Assembly: GCA_025356815.1 (NCBI GenBank)
Contig: JANXQL010000007.1
Coordinates: 57,483-121,482, forward strand
Source: Pseudomonadota bacterium
GTDB lineage: Bacteria > Pseudomonadota > Gammaproteobacteria > Steroidobacterales > Steroidobacteraceae
Direction: 5' to 3'
Length of the DNA stretch: 64,000 bases
Positions 1 through 10,099 of this stretch are shown here, in pieces; within the stretch, counting starts at the first letter, position 1, and the number at the start of each line of letters is the position of its first letter. Under the pieces are notes generated by a model. It worked only from the letters and a program-made list of their open reading frames with translations. It searched no databases and was not told where the DNA came from. A program made the position numbers and the translations under genes.

Positions 1-2
1 TC

Positions 3-992
3 CGCAACCAGGGCCAGGTGTTCCTCGGCGGGCCGCCACTGGTCAAGGCCGCCACCGGCGAGGAAATCGACGCCGAGTCGCTCGGTGGCGCGGACGTACA
101 CTGCCGTGAATCGGGAGTCTGCGACCACTACGCCGAGAATGATGCCCACGCGATCGCGATCGCGCGCGGCATCGTTGCCCGGCTGCGCCCGCCGCTCGAC
201 CGCGAACCCCCGGCGGTGCCCCGCGAGCCGCTGTATGACGCCTGCGAACTGTACGGCATCGTACCCTCCAACCTGCGCAAGCCCTACGACGCCCGCGAGG
301 TGATCGCGCGCATCGTCGACGGCTCCGAGCTCTCTGAATTCAAGGCGCTGTACGCCACGACGCTGGTGACGGGATTCGCCCACCTGGGCGGCTATCCGGT
401 CGGCATCATCGCCAACAACGGCATCCTGTTCTCGGAGAGTGCCCTGAAGGGCGCACACTTCGTCGAACTCTGCGCCCGCGAGAAGATCCCGCTGCTATTC
501 CTGCAGAACATCACCGGCTTCATGGTCGGCAGGCGCGCGGAAGCCGGCGGCATCGCGCGCGACGGCGCGAAGATGGTGACGGCGGTTGCCGCGGCGCAGG
601 TACCGAAGCTCACGCTCGTGATCGGCGGCAGCTACGGTGCCGGCAACTACGCAATGTGCGGCCGTGCCTACGGCCCGCGCCTGATGTTCCAGTGGCCGAA
701 TGCCCGTACCTCGGTCATGGGCGGCGAACAGGCCGCGACGGTGCTCGCGACGATCCGCCGCGATCAGCTCAAGGCGGCCGGCAAGCAATGGCCGGCTGCG
801 GAGGAAGAGGCGTTCATGGATCCGATTCGGCGTCAGTACGACCTGCAGGGACATCCGTATTACGCCAGCGCCCGGTTGTGGGACGACGGCGTCATCGACC
901 CGATAGATACCCGTCGGGTGCTCACGCTCGCACTCGCGATGGTCCGCAATGCGCCGATAGCGGACACCCGCTACGGCATCTTCAGGATGTAA
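3..992 (+). CDS. Acyl-CoA carboxylase carboxyltransferase (beta) subunit, methylcrotonyl/geranyl-CoA carboxylase type; 5' truncated by window edge
   Basis: Open reading frame runs off the left edge ([44 protein letters not shown]), with carboxyltransferase motifs [16 protein letters not shown] and [15 protein letters not shown]; followed by hydratase and biotin-carboxylase genes. Confidence 0.9.
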   Translation, partial: RNQGQVFLGGPPLVKAATGEEIDAESLGGADVHCRESGVCDHYAENDAHAIAIARGIVARLRPPLDREPPAVPREPLYDACELYGIVPSNLRKPYDAREVIARIVDGSELSEFKALYATTLVTGFAHLGGYPVGIIANNGILFSESALKGAHFVELCAREKIPLLFLQNITGFMVGRRAEAGGIARDGAKMVTAVAAAQVPKLTLVIGGSYGAGNYAMCGRAYGPRLMFQWPNARTSVMGGEQAATVLATIRRDQLKAAGKQWPAAEEEAFMDPIRRQYDLQGHPYYASARLWDDGVIDPIDTRRVLTLALAMVRNAPIADTRYGIFRM

Positions 993-995
993 CCG

Positions 996-1781
996 ATGGA
1001 CGCGACCCTCCTCGAATCCGAGCCGCTGCCGGGCATCGTCCAGCTGACGCTGAACCGCCCCGCGCAGCGCAACGCGCTGGACGGTCCGCTGATCGCGGCG
1101 CTGCACGCCGCGATCGAAGCGCATGGCAGCCGCAGCGACACCCGGGTCATCATCATCCGCGCCGCCGGCACTGCGTTCTGCGCCGGGGCCGACCTGCGCG
1201 CAATGCTCGCTCTGGGCCAGGCTCCGCTCGCTGACAACCTCGCCGATGCCCTGCAGCTGACCTCGCTGCTGCTCGCGCTGCGCCGCTGCCCGAAGCCGAC
1301 CGTGGCCGCCGTGCAGGGACCCGCCTTCGGCGGAGGGGTCGGGCTCGCCACGGCCTGCGACATCGCGGTCGGCAGCGAGGAGGCGCAGTTCCGACTGCCG
1401 GAGGTTCGGCTCGGCATCGTGCCGGCGGTGATCTCGCCGTACGTGATCGAGGCGATCGGCCTGCGCCAGGCGCGGCGCTATTTTCTCAGCGGCGAGAGTA
1501 TCCCCGCCGCCCGTGCGCGGGAACTTGGCCTGCTGCACGAGGTGGTCGACAGCGCCCGGCTCGGCGCCGAGGCGCTGCGCATCGCAAGCGAGCTGATGGC
1601 CGGCGGGCCGATGGCGCTCGCTAACTGCAAGTCGCTGCTGGACCTGGTAGGGCACAGCGCGCCCGGCGCGGAGCTCGCGGCGACGCTCGCCGAGCGCCTC
1701 GCGCACCTGCGCGCCAGTCCCGAAGCACAGGATGGACTCGACGCCGCACAGCAGCGGCGCGTACCAGGGTGGGCCCGCTGA
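996..1781 (+). CDS. Enoyl-CoA hydratase/isomerase family protein (methylglutaconyl-CoA hydratase-like)
   Basis: Crotonase motifs NRPAQRNALDGPLI, FCAGADLRAM, AAVQGPAFGGGVGLATACDIAVGSEEAQF; sits between carboxylase subunits as in liu/atu clusters. Confidence 0.88.
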   Translation: MDATLLESEPLPGIVQLTLNRPAQRNALDGPLIAALHAAIEAHGSRSDTRVIIIRAAGTAFCAGADLRAMLALGQAPLADNLADALQLTSLLLALRRCPKPTVAAVQGPAFGGGVGLATACDIAVGSEEAQFRLPEVRLGIVPAVISPYVIEAIGLRQARRYFLSGESIPAARARELGLLHEVVDSARLGAEALRIASELMAGGPMALANCKSLLDLVGHSAPGAELAATLAERLAHLRASPEAQDGLDAAQQRRVPGWAR

Positions 1782-3757
1782 TGATCCGTCGTCTACTGAT
1801 CGCCAACCGCGGTGAGATCGCCGTGCGCGTCATCCGCAGCGCTCGCCGGCTCGGCATCCACACGATTGCCGTGTACTCCGACGCCGATGCCAATGCCTGC
1901 CACGTCCGCCTCGCCGACGAGGCCTGGCATCTCGGCGGCGCGACCCCGCGAGAAAGCTACCTCGATGCCGTCAAGCTCCTCGATGTCGCCCGCAGAGCCG
2001 GCGCCGACGCGGTCCATCCCGGCTACGGCTTCCTCTCGGAACGCGCGGACTTTGCAGCGGCGTGCCGCGGCGCGGGCATCACCTTCGTCGGACCGCCAGT
2101 CGCCGCAATCGAGGCAATGGGCTCCAAAAGCGCCGCCAAGGAGGCCATGCACCGGGCTGGCGTGCCCGTGCTGCCGGGATACCACGGGGTCGACCAGAGC
2201 CCGACCCGGCTGGCGGCCGAGGCCCTCAAGGTCGGCTTCCCGCTCATCATCAAACCCAGCGGTGGAGGCGGCGGCAAGGGCATGCAGATCGTCCAGACGG
2301 CGGCGGACCTCGAGCCTGCGCTTGCGAGCGCACGCCGGCTCGCCGAAAGCGCCTTCGGCGACCCGACCCTGCTGCTTGAGCGCTACCTGCCCGCACCACG
2401 CCACGTCGAGGTGCAGCTGCTGGCGGATGCCGCCGGCACAGTTCGCTGCCTTGCGACCCGTGACTGCTCCGTGCAACGCCGCCATCAGAAGCTGATCGAG
2501 GAGGCGCCCGCCCCCGAGATCGCCGCCGACGTACGTGCGCGCCTGCACGAGGCAGGGCGGGCGGTCGCCCGGGTGGTCGGCTACCAGAATGCCGGGACGG
2601 TGGAGTTCCTGTATTCCGGCGGCGAGTTCTGGTTCATGGAGATGAACACCCGCCTGCAGGTCGAGCACACCGTCACCGAGGAGGTGCTTGGCCTCGACCT
2701 CGTCGAATGGCAGCTACGCATCGCCGACGGCGAGTCACTGCCTGCCGAGGGGGACGATCCCGTCCCTTACGGCCATGCGATCGAGGTGCGCGTGTGCGCC
2801 GAGGATGCCGCCGCCGGCTTTGTCCCCAGCGCAGGGACGCTGCATTGGGCGCGCTGGCCGGCCGACATGCCCGGCGTGCGCGTTGACTCGGGCTTCGACA
2901 GCGGCGACACCGTCTCGTCGCACTACGATTCGTTGCTGGGAAAGGTGATCGCCCGCGGCCGGAACCGTGCCGAGGCCATCGCAACGCTGCGCCGGGCGCT
3001 GGCATCGCTGCGCATCGTGGGTGTCGACACGAACGCCGCGTGGCTGGCCGACGCGCTGGCGCTGCCAGCGTTCGCGGAGGCGACACCGACGACACGCTTC
3101 GTCGCCGACTGCGGAGAGGCGCTCGCGATCGCGGTGACCCCGATGCCGATGGAGCTGGCGCTTGCGGCGATTGCATTCGTGCTGCGCCACCAGGTCGTGG
3201 CCAAGGAGCTCTCGCCATGGGGCGCGAGCGACGCGTTCCGGATCGGGCTACCCGCCACGCAGACGCTCGCGTTGCGCCATGCAGCCGACGAGTACCGCAT
3301 CGGTGTGGAGCGTGTGCCGGCCGGATGGCGCGTGCGGGCATGCGATATCGATCACGCGATCATCGCGACTCTGGAGCGGCAGACGCTCACCGCCACCGTC
3401 GACGGTCAGCGCCTGACCCGGGACCTCTGGCTCCGCGGCGAGCACGTCTCGCTGTGGCGTGGAGCTCATCGGCTGGATTTGGTGCTGCTGGACAGTCGCG
3501 ACGTCGACGTCAGCACCTCGGCGCACGAGGGTGAGCTGATCGCCCGGCTGCCGGGAACCGTCGTCGCCGTGTTGGTCGCGGTTGGCGACCACGTCGCCCC
3601 GGGCACGACACTCATGGTCGTCGAGGCGATGAAGATGGAGCACGCGGTCGTCGCCCCGAAGGAGGGTCGAGTCGTAGCCGTGCACTACGCACGGGGCGAC
3701 CGTGTCACCGAAGGCGCCGTCCTGGTCGAACTGGCGGCCGTGGACGCGCCGCAGTAG
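1769..3757 (+). CDS. Acetyl/propionyl/methylcrotonyl-CoA carboxylase biotin-carboxylase (alpha) subunit with C-terminal biotinyl domain
   Basis: RRLLIANRGEIAVRVIRSARRLGI, ATP-grasp GGGGKGMQ, FMEMNTRLQVEHTVTE, biotinylation motif VVEAMKMEHAV. Confidence 0.93.
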   Translation: MGPLMIRRLLIANRGEIAVRVIRSARRLGIHTIAVYSDADANACHVRLADEAWHLGGATPRESYLDAVKLLDVARRAGADAVHPGYGFLSERADFAAACRGAGITFVGPPVAAIEAMGSKSAAKEAMHRAGVPVLPGYHGVDQSPTRLAAEALKVGFPLIIKPSGGGGGKGMQIVQTAADLEPALASARRLAESAFGDPTLLLERYLPAPRHVEVQLLADAAGTVRCLATRDCSVQRRHQKLIEEAPAPEIAADVRARLHEAGRAVARVVGYQNAGTVEFLYSGGEFWFMEMNTRLQVEHTVTEEVLGLDLVEWQLRIADGESLPAEGDDPVPYGHAIEVRVCAEDAAAGFVPSAGTLHWARWPADMPGVRVDSGFDSGDTVSSHYDSLLGKVIARGRNRAEAIATLRRALASLRIVGVDTNAAWLADALALPAFAEATPTTRFVADCGEALAIAVTPMPMELALAAIAFVLRHQVVAKELSPWGASDAFRIGLPATQTLALRHAADEYRIGVERVPAGWRVRACDIDHAIIATLERQTLTATVDGQRLTRDLWLRGEHVSLWRGAHRLDLVLLDSRDVDVSTSAHEGELIARLPGTVVAVLVAVGDHVAPGTTLMVVEAMKMEHAVVAPKEGRVVAVHYARGDRVTEGAVLVELAAVDAPQ

Positions 3758-3785
3758 CAACGCCAACTTGGCGGCCCGGCCGGGG

Positions 3786-4547
3786 CTAGCGGCAGATCCG
3801 GCGCAGCCGGTCCCAGTCGGCCGCGTCGAGCACAGGCTCGGTCGGATAGCCGGCGGAGCGCGCGGCGAGCACCTCCCGGTCGTCGCTCGACGGATGGTTC
3901 GAAAGCAACGGCGGCGGCGAGGACATTTGACCCAGCCGCGTGAAGAATTGCGCCAGCGCGGTCGGGTCGACGCGTGCCCGTCGTAGTCGCTGCAAGCCGA
4001 GCTCATCCGCCTCGGCTTCCTTGTCGCGACCGAACTTCAGCGACAGCAACCTGTACGCTGCGTCCGGTCCGGTCGCCACGCCCGCCCCGTTGCCGGCACC
4101 GGCGACCGCGCCCCAGGTGAGCAGCGATGTGATCACCCCCTGCAGGATGTGGCGCCTACGCACATGCTCGATCTCATGCGCGAGTACGCCCGCAAGCTCC
4201 TCAGGGGAGCGTGCCTGCTGAATCAGTCCATCAAACAGGTAGATCCGCCCACCGAGCGCCGCGAACGCGTTGACGGCGGAGCCGGGAAGCACCTCGACGC
4301 TGATCGGCAGCTGACGATCCTCGGCGTCCAGCGGATAGATCCGCCGTACCAGCTGCGCCACCACCTGCGTCGAGCCGGGCACCTCGCCCTGGCAGGTGCT
4401 GGACAACATGGGCGGTGTGGCGAGGCGGGCGATCCAGCGCTCGGCGGCCCAAGGCACGTGCCGCGCCAATGCCGGCAGGCCGATGGCAGTGGCGGCCGCC
4501 ACCGCGCAGGCGGTGCCGACCCAGAGCAGGCCCTTGCTCTTGGACAC
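3786..4547 (-). CDS. M48 family metallopeptidase with N-terminal signal/TM segment
   Basis: ELAGVLAHEIEHVRRRHILQG (HExxH), second ligand region DKEAEADELGLQRL. Confidence 0.85.
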   Translation of the reverse strand: MSKSKGLLWVGTACAVAAATAIGLPALARHVPWAAERWIARLATPPMLSSTCQGEVPGSTQVVAQLVRRIYPLDAEDRQLPISVEVLPGSAVNAFAALGGRIYLFDGLIQQARSPEELAGVLAHEIEHVRRRHILQGVITSLLTWGAVAGAGNGAGVATGPDAAYRLLSLKFGRDKEAEADELGLQRLRRARVDPTALAQFFTRLGQMSSPPPLLSNHPSSDDREVLAARSAGYPTEPVLDAADWDRLRRICR

Positions 4548-4552
4548 CTGGA

Positions 4553-5815
4553 CTACCTCAGAACGAAGATTCTGATCATGTAGAACACGAACACAATGAT
4601 CATCAGAACGATCGCGACCGGCCCGCCCTGGGTCCGTCGGGAGGATGCGGCGCTGGAGGTGGAGACGTTGATCGCGGAGCGACCAGAATCCGAGGCATCG
4701 ACGAAGGTCTCGCGGTCCTGCAGTACCGCCTGCGGCGGAAGGCGATCTGAATGCGTCTTCAGTCCCGGCACCTTCTTGACCGCGGTGCCGATAGCGAGAA
4801 ACTCAATCAGCCCGCCGCCGAGGTCGTAGATGTGAGTCTTGACGCCGACGACCTCGTCGGCCCCACACTGTTCCGCGTCCGCCTCGATGCGTGCCAGCGC
4901 CTTCTCGCGGGCCTCGTACAGGATCTCGGTGAGTCCCGCGACCTCCCCGCCGCCGAGCGACTGCAGCGCCGAGAAGATTCCGCCCTTCAGTCCCAACGAG
5001 TACACGGACACGCCCATCACCAGTCGCAGCGGCATGAACCCGACGTTGACCATGTTCCACAGTTCTTCGTTGGTCATGTCGCTGGTCACCGGGTTCAGCC
5101 CGAGCGACTCCACCTGCGGATGATGGGAGGCTGTTCCCACCATGATCATCTCCTGAGCACCCATCAGCGGCGTGATCGTCGTCTCGATGCCGACCACTGC
5201 GTTCGCCTTGCAGCGCTTGGCCTCATCCATGATGCGGCTGAGTGCCAGGTGCCGGGTCTTGTCGAAAATCTCGGTGTACTGCGGGACCTCGCCCCGACCA
5301 AGGCTGCGAAAGCCGCCCGCGATGCTGCCGCCGAGGCCGATCGAGTAGGCGACGTTACCGAAGACGAAGCTCAGCGGCTTGAAATCGGCGTCGACCTGAC
5401 AGTAGAGTTTGGCGACGTCAGCCGACGTCGAAAACTGCAGCGAGTCGCCGGAGGGAGCCTCCGACTCGCCGTCCGACGCAGCGCGGTGGATGGTCGATCC
5501 GACCGTGATGAACTCGAGATTGCCCCCGTGGTTGACCATGTCGAACGACACGCCAGTGAGTCCGATGCCACCGTAGGTGGCGGCCTCGGCCTCCATCCGC
5601 TCGAACGCCCGCTTGCGACCGTCATGCACCAATTCGGACACTTCGTGGATCTCGCCGCCCCCAAGCGTGGACAGACCCGCGCCCAGTCCGCCAACGACGC
5701 CGAGCGCGACGACGCTGTTGCCGACGCACAGCTGCCCAGGGCGGTAGCCCATCCGTTCGAGGAAGAAAATTTCGTTACCCGAAAGTCCGGAAATTCTGCC
5801 GTGTGTTCGCGCCAT
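4553..5815 (-). CDS. Protein with three tandem YbjQ-like (UPF0145) domains and C-terminal TM helix
   Basis: Three internal copies of the GGGE(I/V)xxxxE(L/I)...A..R...EA......VG....T/F pattern; C-terminus IVLMIIVFVFYMIRIFVLR. Confidence 0.75.
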   Translation of the reverse strand: MARTHGRISGLSGNEIFFLERMGYRPGQLCVGNSVVALGVVGGLGAGLSTLGGGEIHEVSELVHDGRKRAFERMEAEAATYGGIGLTGVSFDMVNHGGNLEFITVGSTIHRAASDGESEAPSGDSLQFSTSADVAKLYCQVDADFKPLSFVFGNVAYSIGLGGSIAGGFRSLGRGEVPQYTEIFDKTRHLALSRIMDEAKRCKANAVVGIETTITPLMGAQEMIMVGTASHHPQVESLGLNPVTSDMTNEELWNMVNVGFMPLRLVMGVSVYSLGLKGGIFSALQSLGGGEVAGLTEILYEAREKALARIEADAEQCGADEVVGVKTHIYDLGGGLIEFLAIGTAVKKVPGLKTHSDRLPPQAVLQDRETFVDASDSGRSAINVSTSSAASSRRTQGGPVAIVLMIIVFVFYMIRIFVLR

Positions 5816-5936
5816 CGCCGGTCTCCTTACGATCGATCGTCGTGCCGTTGCGCTCGTCCATGCCAGGCTGGCAAGGCGTCTAGCAACTTGCGTCCAGCGC
5901 CGCCTTCGCCACCGCCGCGGATCGCGGCACCAGGCC

Positions 5937-6833
5937 TCAGGCGGTCAACACCTCGTCAGTGTCGTGAAAATGTGCATAGTCGTAAAGCGGGATGCCGTCG
6001 GCGCCGCGGCTGAGCACATCGCGGAAGCTGTGGTTCCAGCGAATCGCGTCGGATCGGTACTCGGCCCGGCTCATCAGCACCTGCCCCGTGGTTTGATCGG
6101 TGCCACTTAAGGTCAGGCTAAACGTCGCATTCGCCGCCTGCAGCGACTCTGGTGTGGCCGACGCGAGCGGGCTCGTCCCGTCAATCACATGCATCAGGCT
6201 CCAGCCCAGAACGAACAGCGGCTGCTCGTCGCGCACGAGCTTGAGGTCCACAATCCGGCGCAGTTCGTAACCCTCGGCGGATTTCCAGTCGTACACCATG
6301 CGCAGGCGCGCGGTCGCTTCCACGATGACGTTCTGGCGCGCATTCGCCGCCCGCAGCATCAGCGTCAGTGCGCCGTCGAGAGGCCGCACGACCGCGACCG
6401 AGGCGAACAGGAATCGCGCCGTCGGGCGCGAAAAGCGCGCGAACACGACGCCGGTCAACAGCGCCAGGTACAGCATGCCGATGAAGATCTGCAGCGCCGC
6501 GATCGTGTGGCCGTATACCGTCTGCGGGTGCATGTCGCCGTAGCCGACCGTCGCCAGCGTCTCGACGCTGAAGAAGAAGTCGCCGAGATAGCCGGGCGGA
6601 TTGATGTTCGCGATCGCGCCCGGCGACAGGTAGTACAGCCAGGCGAACATCAGGTTGAAGGCGACGAAGCACAGCCCGAAGCCGAGGAACAGCACCGGCC
6701 AGCGCGCGGTCATCGTCAGGTGGTATAGGTCCTGCCAGAACACGCTTGGCAGCCCGCGGCTGAGCACTTCGTTGTTCCCCAGCACGATGCGCCGGGGCCT
6801 GCGCCGGCCATCCCGGGCTCCGCGGCCGGTCAT
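5937..6833 (-). CDS. KirBac-like inward-rectifier potassium channel
   Basis: Selectivity filter ETLATVGYGDMHP between two TM helices, followed by a C-terminal beta-rich Kir domain (VVRPLDGALTLMLRAANARQNVIVEATARL). Confidence 0.87.
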   Translation of the reverse strand: MTGRGARDGRRRPRRIVLGNNEVLSRGLPSVFWQDLYHLTMTARWPVLFLGFGLCFVAFNLMFAWLYYLSPGAIANINPPGYLGDFFFSVETLATVGYGDMHPQTVYGHTIAALQIFIGMLYLALLTGVVFARFSRPTARFLFASVAVVRPLDGALTLMLRAANARQNVIVEATARLRMVYDWKSAEGYELRRIVDLKLVRDEQPLFVLGWSLMHVIDGTSPLASATPESLQAANATFSLTLSGTDQTTGQVLMSRAEYRSDAIRWNHSFRDVLSRGADGIPLYDYAHFHDTDEVLTA

Positions 6834-8590
6834 GGCGTGTCTGCGGCCACAGCAGGCGCCGTTGCGCCACCATGAGCAAGCAGTTCGACCGCGGCCTCGT
6901 ACAGCTTTGCTCGCAGTGCGTAGCGCTCGGAGGCACGCGAGATGTAGCGCAGTGAAATCTCAGTCCCGCCGAGCACGGGTTTCACGTTGATCGCGGGAGC
7001 GGCCGAAAGGCCCGTCAGCTTCCGGGAGGGGGCCGCTCGCCGCCATTCCTCCTCGGCGAGCCGCCCGTTTTCGGCAGTCGCCTCCTGTACCTTGAGACTG
7101 ATCGCGGCGACTACCGCGTAGAGGTCCTGACCCGCGGGCACGATCAACTGCATCTCGTCCCAGAGCCACTGCCCGCTGGTCGAGAAGTTGAAGTAGTAGC
7201 CCTGGATCGCGAAGCTGTTAGTGAAAGTGACGCGGCGACCGGTCGGGTGCCCCGAGTCGGTCCAGTTGCCGGTTTCGAGCAGCACGGTATGGAACATGCC
7301 AAGCTCGACCACCTCACCTGCGACGCCGTTGATCTCCACCCAGTCGCCGATGCGAATGCCGTTGCGGCCCATCAGCACCAGCCAGCCGATGAACGCCACG
7401 ATGAAGTCCTTCAGCGCAACAGTCAGACCGGCGCCGGCAAGCCCGAGCATGGTACCGAGCTGGCTCGGCGGGCCGACGATCACCAGCAGGATCACGAAGA
7501 GCGCGGCGATTTGCAGCGTGACGGTCGTGACGGTGCGCAGCGTCTCCAGCTGCCGACGATCGACCTTCAGTCGCTCGAACGCCTTGCCTAGCCAGGTGCC
7601 AAAGAACAGCAGCAGCAGGCACGCGACCAGGATCGTCGCCACCGCTTGCAGGATCCGATGCAACCAGACGGTCAACTGCTCCGCCACCAGCGCCCGCCAC
7701 TCGCTATAGATCCGTACGAGCTCGTGGCTGGCGGCGCGATACTCGTCCATGGCACGCAGTTCGCGCTGGTCCAGCGCGAGCTGGCGGGACTCGGCCAGCA
7801 GCTCCGGCGAGCCCGCAGCGGCCGACGGCGGGCCGGAGCGCGCACCGACGCGCCGCCCGAGCAGCGCCCGCGCCTCGCCGAGCTTCGCATCCGCCGCCTC
7901 GAGCTCGGCCCGCGCTGCATCGATGGCCGCCCCCTTGTGGCGTAGCTCGCGCCAGCGACCCACCATGCGAATGAGTCCCATACCGGGATGGGCGTCCGCC
8001 ACTGCCGGGCGGGCCGTCGCCGTGGATGTTCGATGCTCCGCGACCAGTGCCTGGATCTTGCCGCGCAGGTCACCACCGGCCTCCAGCAGGCCCTTGCCGG
8101 CCTGGTCGAATTCGTACTGGTCGACCTCGAACTGCGACTGCGCGAGGGCGAGCGCCGCGTCCAACTGTCCGGTCCGGTCGGGACGCGCCTTCGCAACCGC
8201 CTCGGTCAGGCGCTGGATCTGCAGGTTGTCGTCGACCAGGCGCTGCGCGGCGCTGTCCAGCCGTTGCTGCGCGCCCTGGATGGCTGGAGTGATCGGCGGC
8301 GGGTGGTCCGTGGCGGCACGCAGCACCTCGGCGAAGGCGAGGTCCAGCAGGTGATCCGCTGCCGTCACCGCTTCCTGAGCCAGTCGCAGCTCGTCCGGCG
8401 ACCCCGCCAGCGGCAGCAGTCGCGTCGCGGCATCCAGCGCCCGCCGATCCACCAGCACCTGCGACGCCGCGCCATGGGTGCGCCCGGCTCGGGCCTGAAC
8501 CGCAACCGGTGTCGTGAACCACCAGCCGTAGGCGATGACCGCAAGTATCGCCCCGAGGGCGAGGCCAGTAAGGATTCGAAGGCGTTTCAT
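6830..8590 (-). CDS. MscS-family mechanosensitive ion channel with long N-terminal periplasmic region
   Basis: MscS pore/beta region AGAGLTVALKDFIVAFIGWLVLMGRNGIRIGDWVEINGVAGEVVELGMFHTVLLE; likely start MKRLRILTGLALG at 8590. Confidence 0.85.
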   Translation of the reverse strand: MKRLRILTGLALGAILAVIAYGWWFTTPVAVQARAGRTHGAASQVLVDRRALDAATRLLPLAGSPDELRLAQEAVTAADHLLDLAFAEVLRAATDHPPPITPAIQGAQQRLDSAAQRLVDDNLQIQRLTEAVAKARPDRTGQLDAALALAQSQFEVDQYEFDQAGKGLLEAGGDLRGKIQALVAEHRTSTATARPAVADAHPGMGLIRMVGRWRELRHKGAAIDAARAELEAADAKLGEARALLGRRVGARSGPPSAAAGSPELLAESRQLALDQRELRAMDEYRAASHELVRIYSEWRALVAEQLTVWLHRILQAVATILVACLLLLFFGTWLGKAFERLKVDRRQLETLRTVTTVTLQIAALFVILLVIVGPPSQLGTMLGLAGAGLTVALKDFIVAFIGWLVLMGRNGIRIGDWVEINGVAGEVVELGMFHTVLLETGNWTDSGHPTGRRVTFTNSFAIQGYYFNFSTSGQWLWDEMQLIVPAGQDLYAVVAAISLKVQEATAENGRLAEEEWRRAAPSRKLTGLSAAPAINVKPVLGGTEISLRYISRASERYALRAKLYEAAVELLAHGGATAPAVAADTP

Positions 8591-8669
8591 GCGCTCCACT
8601 CGCTCCAGGGCAGTGCGGACCGAAGCCGGAGGATGGGAGGCTACTTTATCACGCCGCGCAAAGGCGTCC

Positions 8670-10079
8670 TTAGTGGCCGGCAAGCGCCCGGATCAGCGTC
8701 TCCCAGTGCACCAGGCCGCGATAGAACGATTCGACCGGGATACGCTCGTTGACTCCGTGTGCGAACTGCTCACTCTCACGGATGAACGTGCCGCCGACGC
8801 CGTAGGTCGGGATGCCGGCGCTGCGAAACGCCGCACCGTCCGTCGCATAGGATGACTGCGTTGGCGCGAGGCGCGCACCGGGGTTGGCCGCGTCGACCGC
8901 CCGACCGACGGCCGCCATGACGTCGGCGCGAAGGGGGGAGGCCGCGGAGACGATCACATCCGGCCCGGTCGTCACCGCCACGTCGTTGCCGGCGAGCCGC
9001 TGCAGCGTCTGGCGGACCTGCATCGCCGTCATGCCGGGGAAGATCCGGCAGCTGACGGTCGCCTTCGCCGACTGCGGCAGCGCATTCGGCGCATGCCCGC
9101 CTTCGAGCATCGTCGCGACGCAGGTCGTACGGACTCTCCCGACGAACACAGACTCCGCCGAGAGCACCTGCGCCGCATGGCGATCATGCGGGTTGCGCGC
9201 AAATGCGCGCATCGCGACGCCGAGGGGACCTGCCACGGAGGCCGCTGTCTCACGGAAGTCGCCGCGCGTCCAGTCGTTCCACATGACCGGGAATCGATGG
9301 CGCTGGATCGCAGTGAGTGCCTTGGCGAGAGCGTAGATCGCGTTGTCCGAGCGTGGCTGGGAGCTGTGGCCGCCAGTGCCGTGCGTCTCCAGGAAGTAAT
9401 TCACCGACGCCTTCTCGGCTCCCTGCACCCGAAACAGCCGCGGCCTGCCGTCGAACTCGTCGAGGACACCGCCACCCAGGGTGTCGCTGTTGAGCGCGAA
9501 CTCGGCATCGACGAGGTCGCGGTGGTGCGCCAGGAGGTCCTCGGCGGTTTCGCCGTCGGTCTCCTCGTCACCGGTGAACACAAGGATGAGGTCGCGGGTT
9601 GGCACGAAGCCTCGCGAGCGCAGCTGCATGAGTGTCGTCGTGATCAGCGCCGCTTCCTGCTTTACATCCAGCGTCCCTCTTCCGATGAAGTAGCCGTTCT
9701 CCTCGACTAGCGAGTACGGATTGCGCCCCCAGTCCTCGGCCCGGGCAGCCACAACGTCCAGGTGCGCGAGCAGCGCGATCGGGCGACCACCGCTGCCGTC
9801 GCCGCGATAGCGTACGACCAGCGAAGACAGGTCCTTGTAGGGTACGACCGTCACGTCGCGCGCCTCGAAGCCTGCCGCAATGAAGCGTGCGGCGAGCAGG
9901 GAAGTGAGCAACGGAACACGCCCGGAGCCGGGCGACGTGTCGACCGCGACGAGGTCGCCAAACAGGGTCCGCGCCTCGGCCCGCGCCGAATCCGGGGTGC
10001 CTGCGCCGGTCGCGGCACCGGCAAGCAACAGACCCGCGACGAGCAGGGCGGCGATTCGGCACATGCCCGCCGCGACCAT
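8670..10079 (-). CDS. M20-family metallopeptidase (secreted)
   Basis: Signal-like N-terminus; LLAHLDVV, GRGTLDVKQ, FTGDEETDG, GTGGHSSQPR motifs. Confidence 0.85.
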   Translation of the reverse strand: MVAAGMCRIAALLVAGLLLAGAATGAGTPDSARAEARTLFGDLVAVDTSPGSGRVPLLTSLLAARFIAAGFEARDVTVVPYKDLSSLVVRYRGDGSGGRPIALLAHLDVVAARAEDWGRNPYSLVEENGYFIGRGTLDVKQEAALITTTLMQLRSRGFVPTRDLILVFTGDEETDGETAEDLLAHHRDLVDAEFALNSDTLGGGVLDEFDGRPRLFRVQGAEKASVNYFLETHGTGGHSSQPRSDNAIYALAKALTAIQRHRFPVMWNDWTRGDFRETAASVAGPLGVAMRAFARNPHDRHAAQVLSAESVFVGRVRTTCVATMLEGGHAPNALPQSAKATVSCRIFPGMTAMQVRQTLQRLAGNDVAVTTGPDVIVSAASPLRADVMAAVGRAVDAANPGARLAPTQSSYATDGAAFRSAGIPTYGVGGTFIRESEQFAHGVNERIPVESFYRGLVHWETLIRALAGH

Positions 10080-10099
10080 GCTTGCGCTCGGCGGCGGGC

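Noticed and set aside
495-1706. Long antisense ORF (403 aa, minus strand) over the carboxylase/hydratase genes
   Set aside because: High-GC shadow frame: Arg/Ala/Gly-rich translation without motifs, while the plus strand encodes well-recognised families.
1793-2668. 291-aa minus-strand ORF antisense to the biotin carboxylase gene
   Set aside because: Shadow frame of a confidently assigned CDS.
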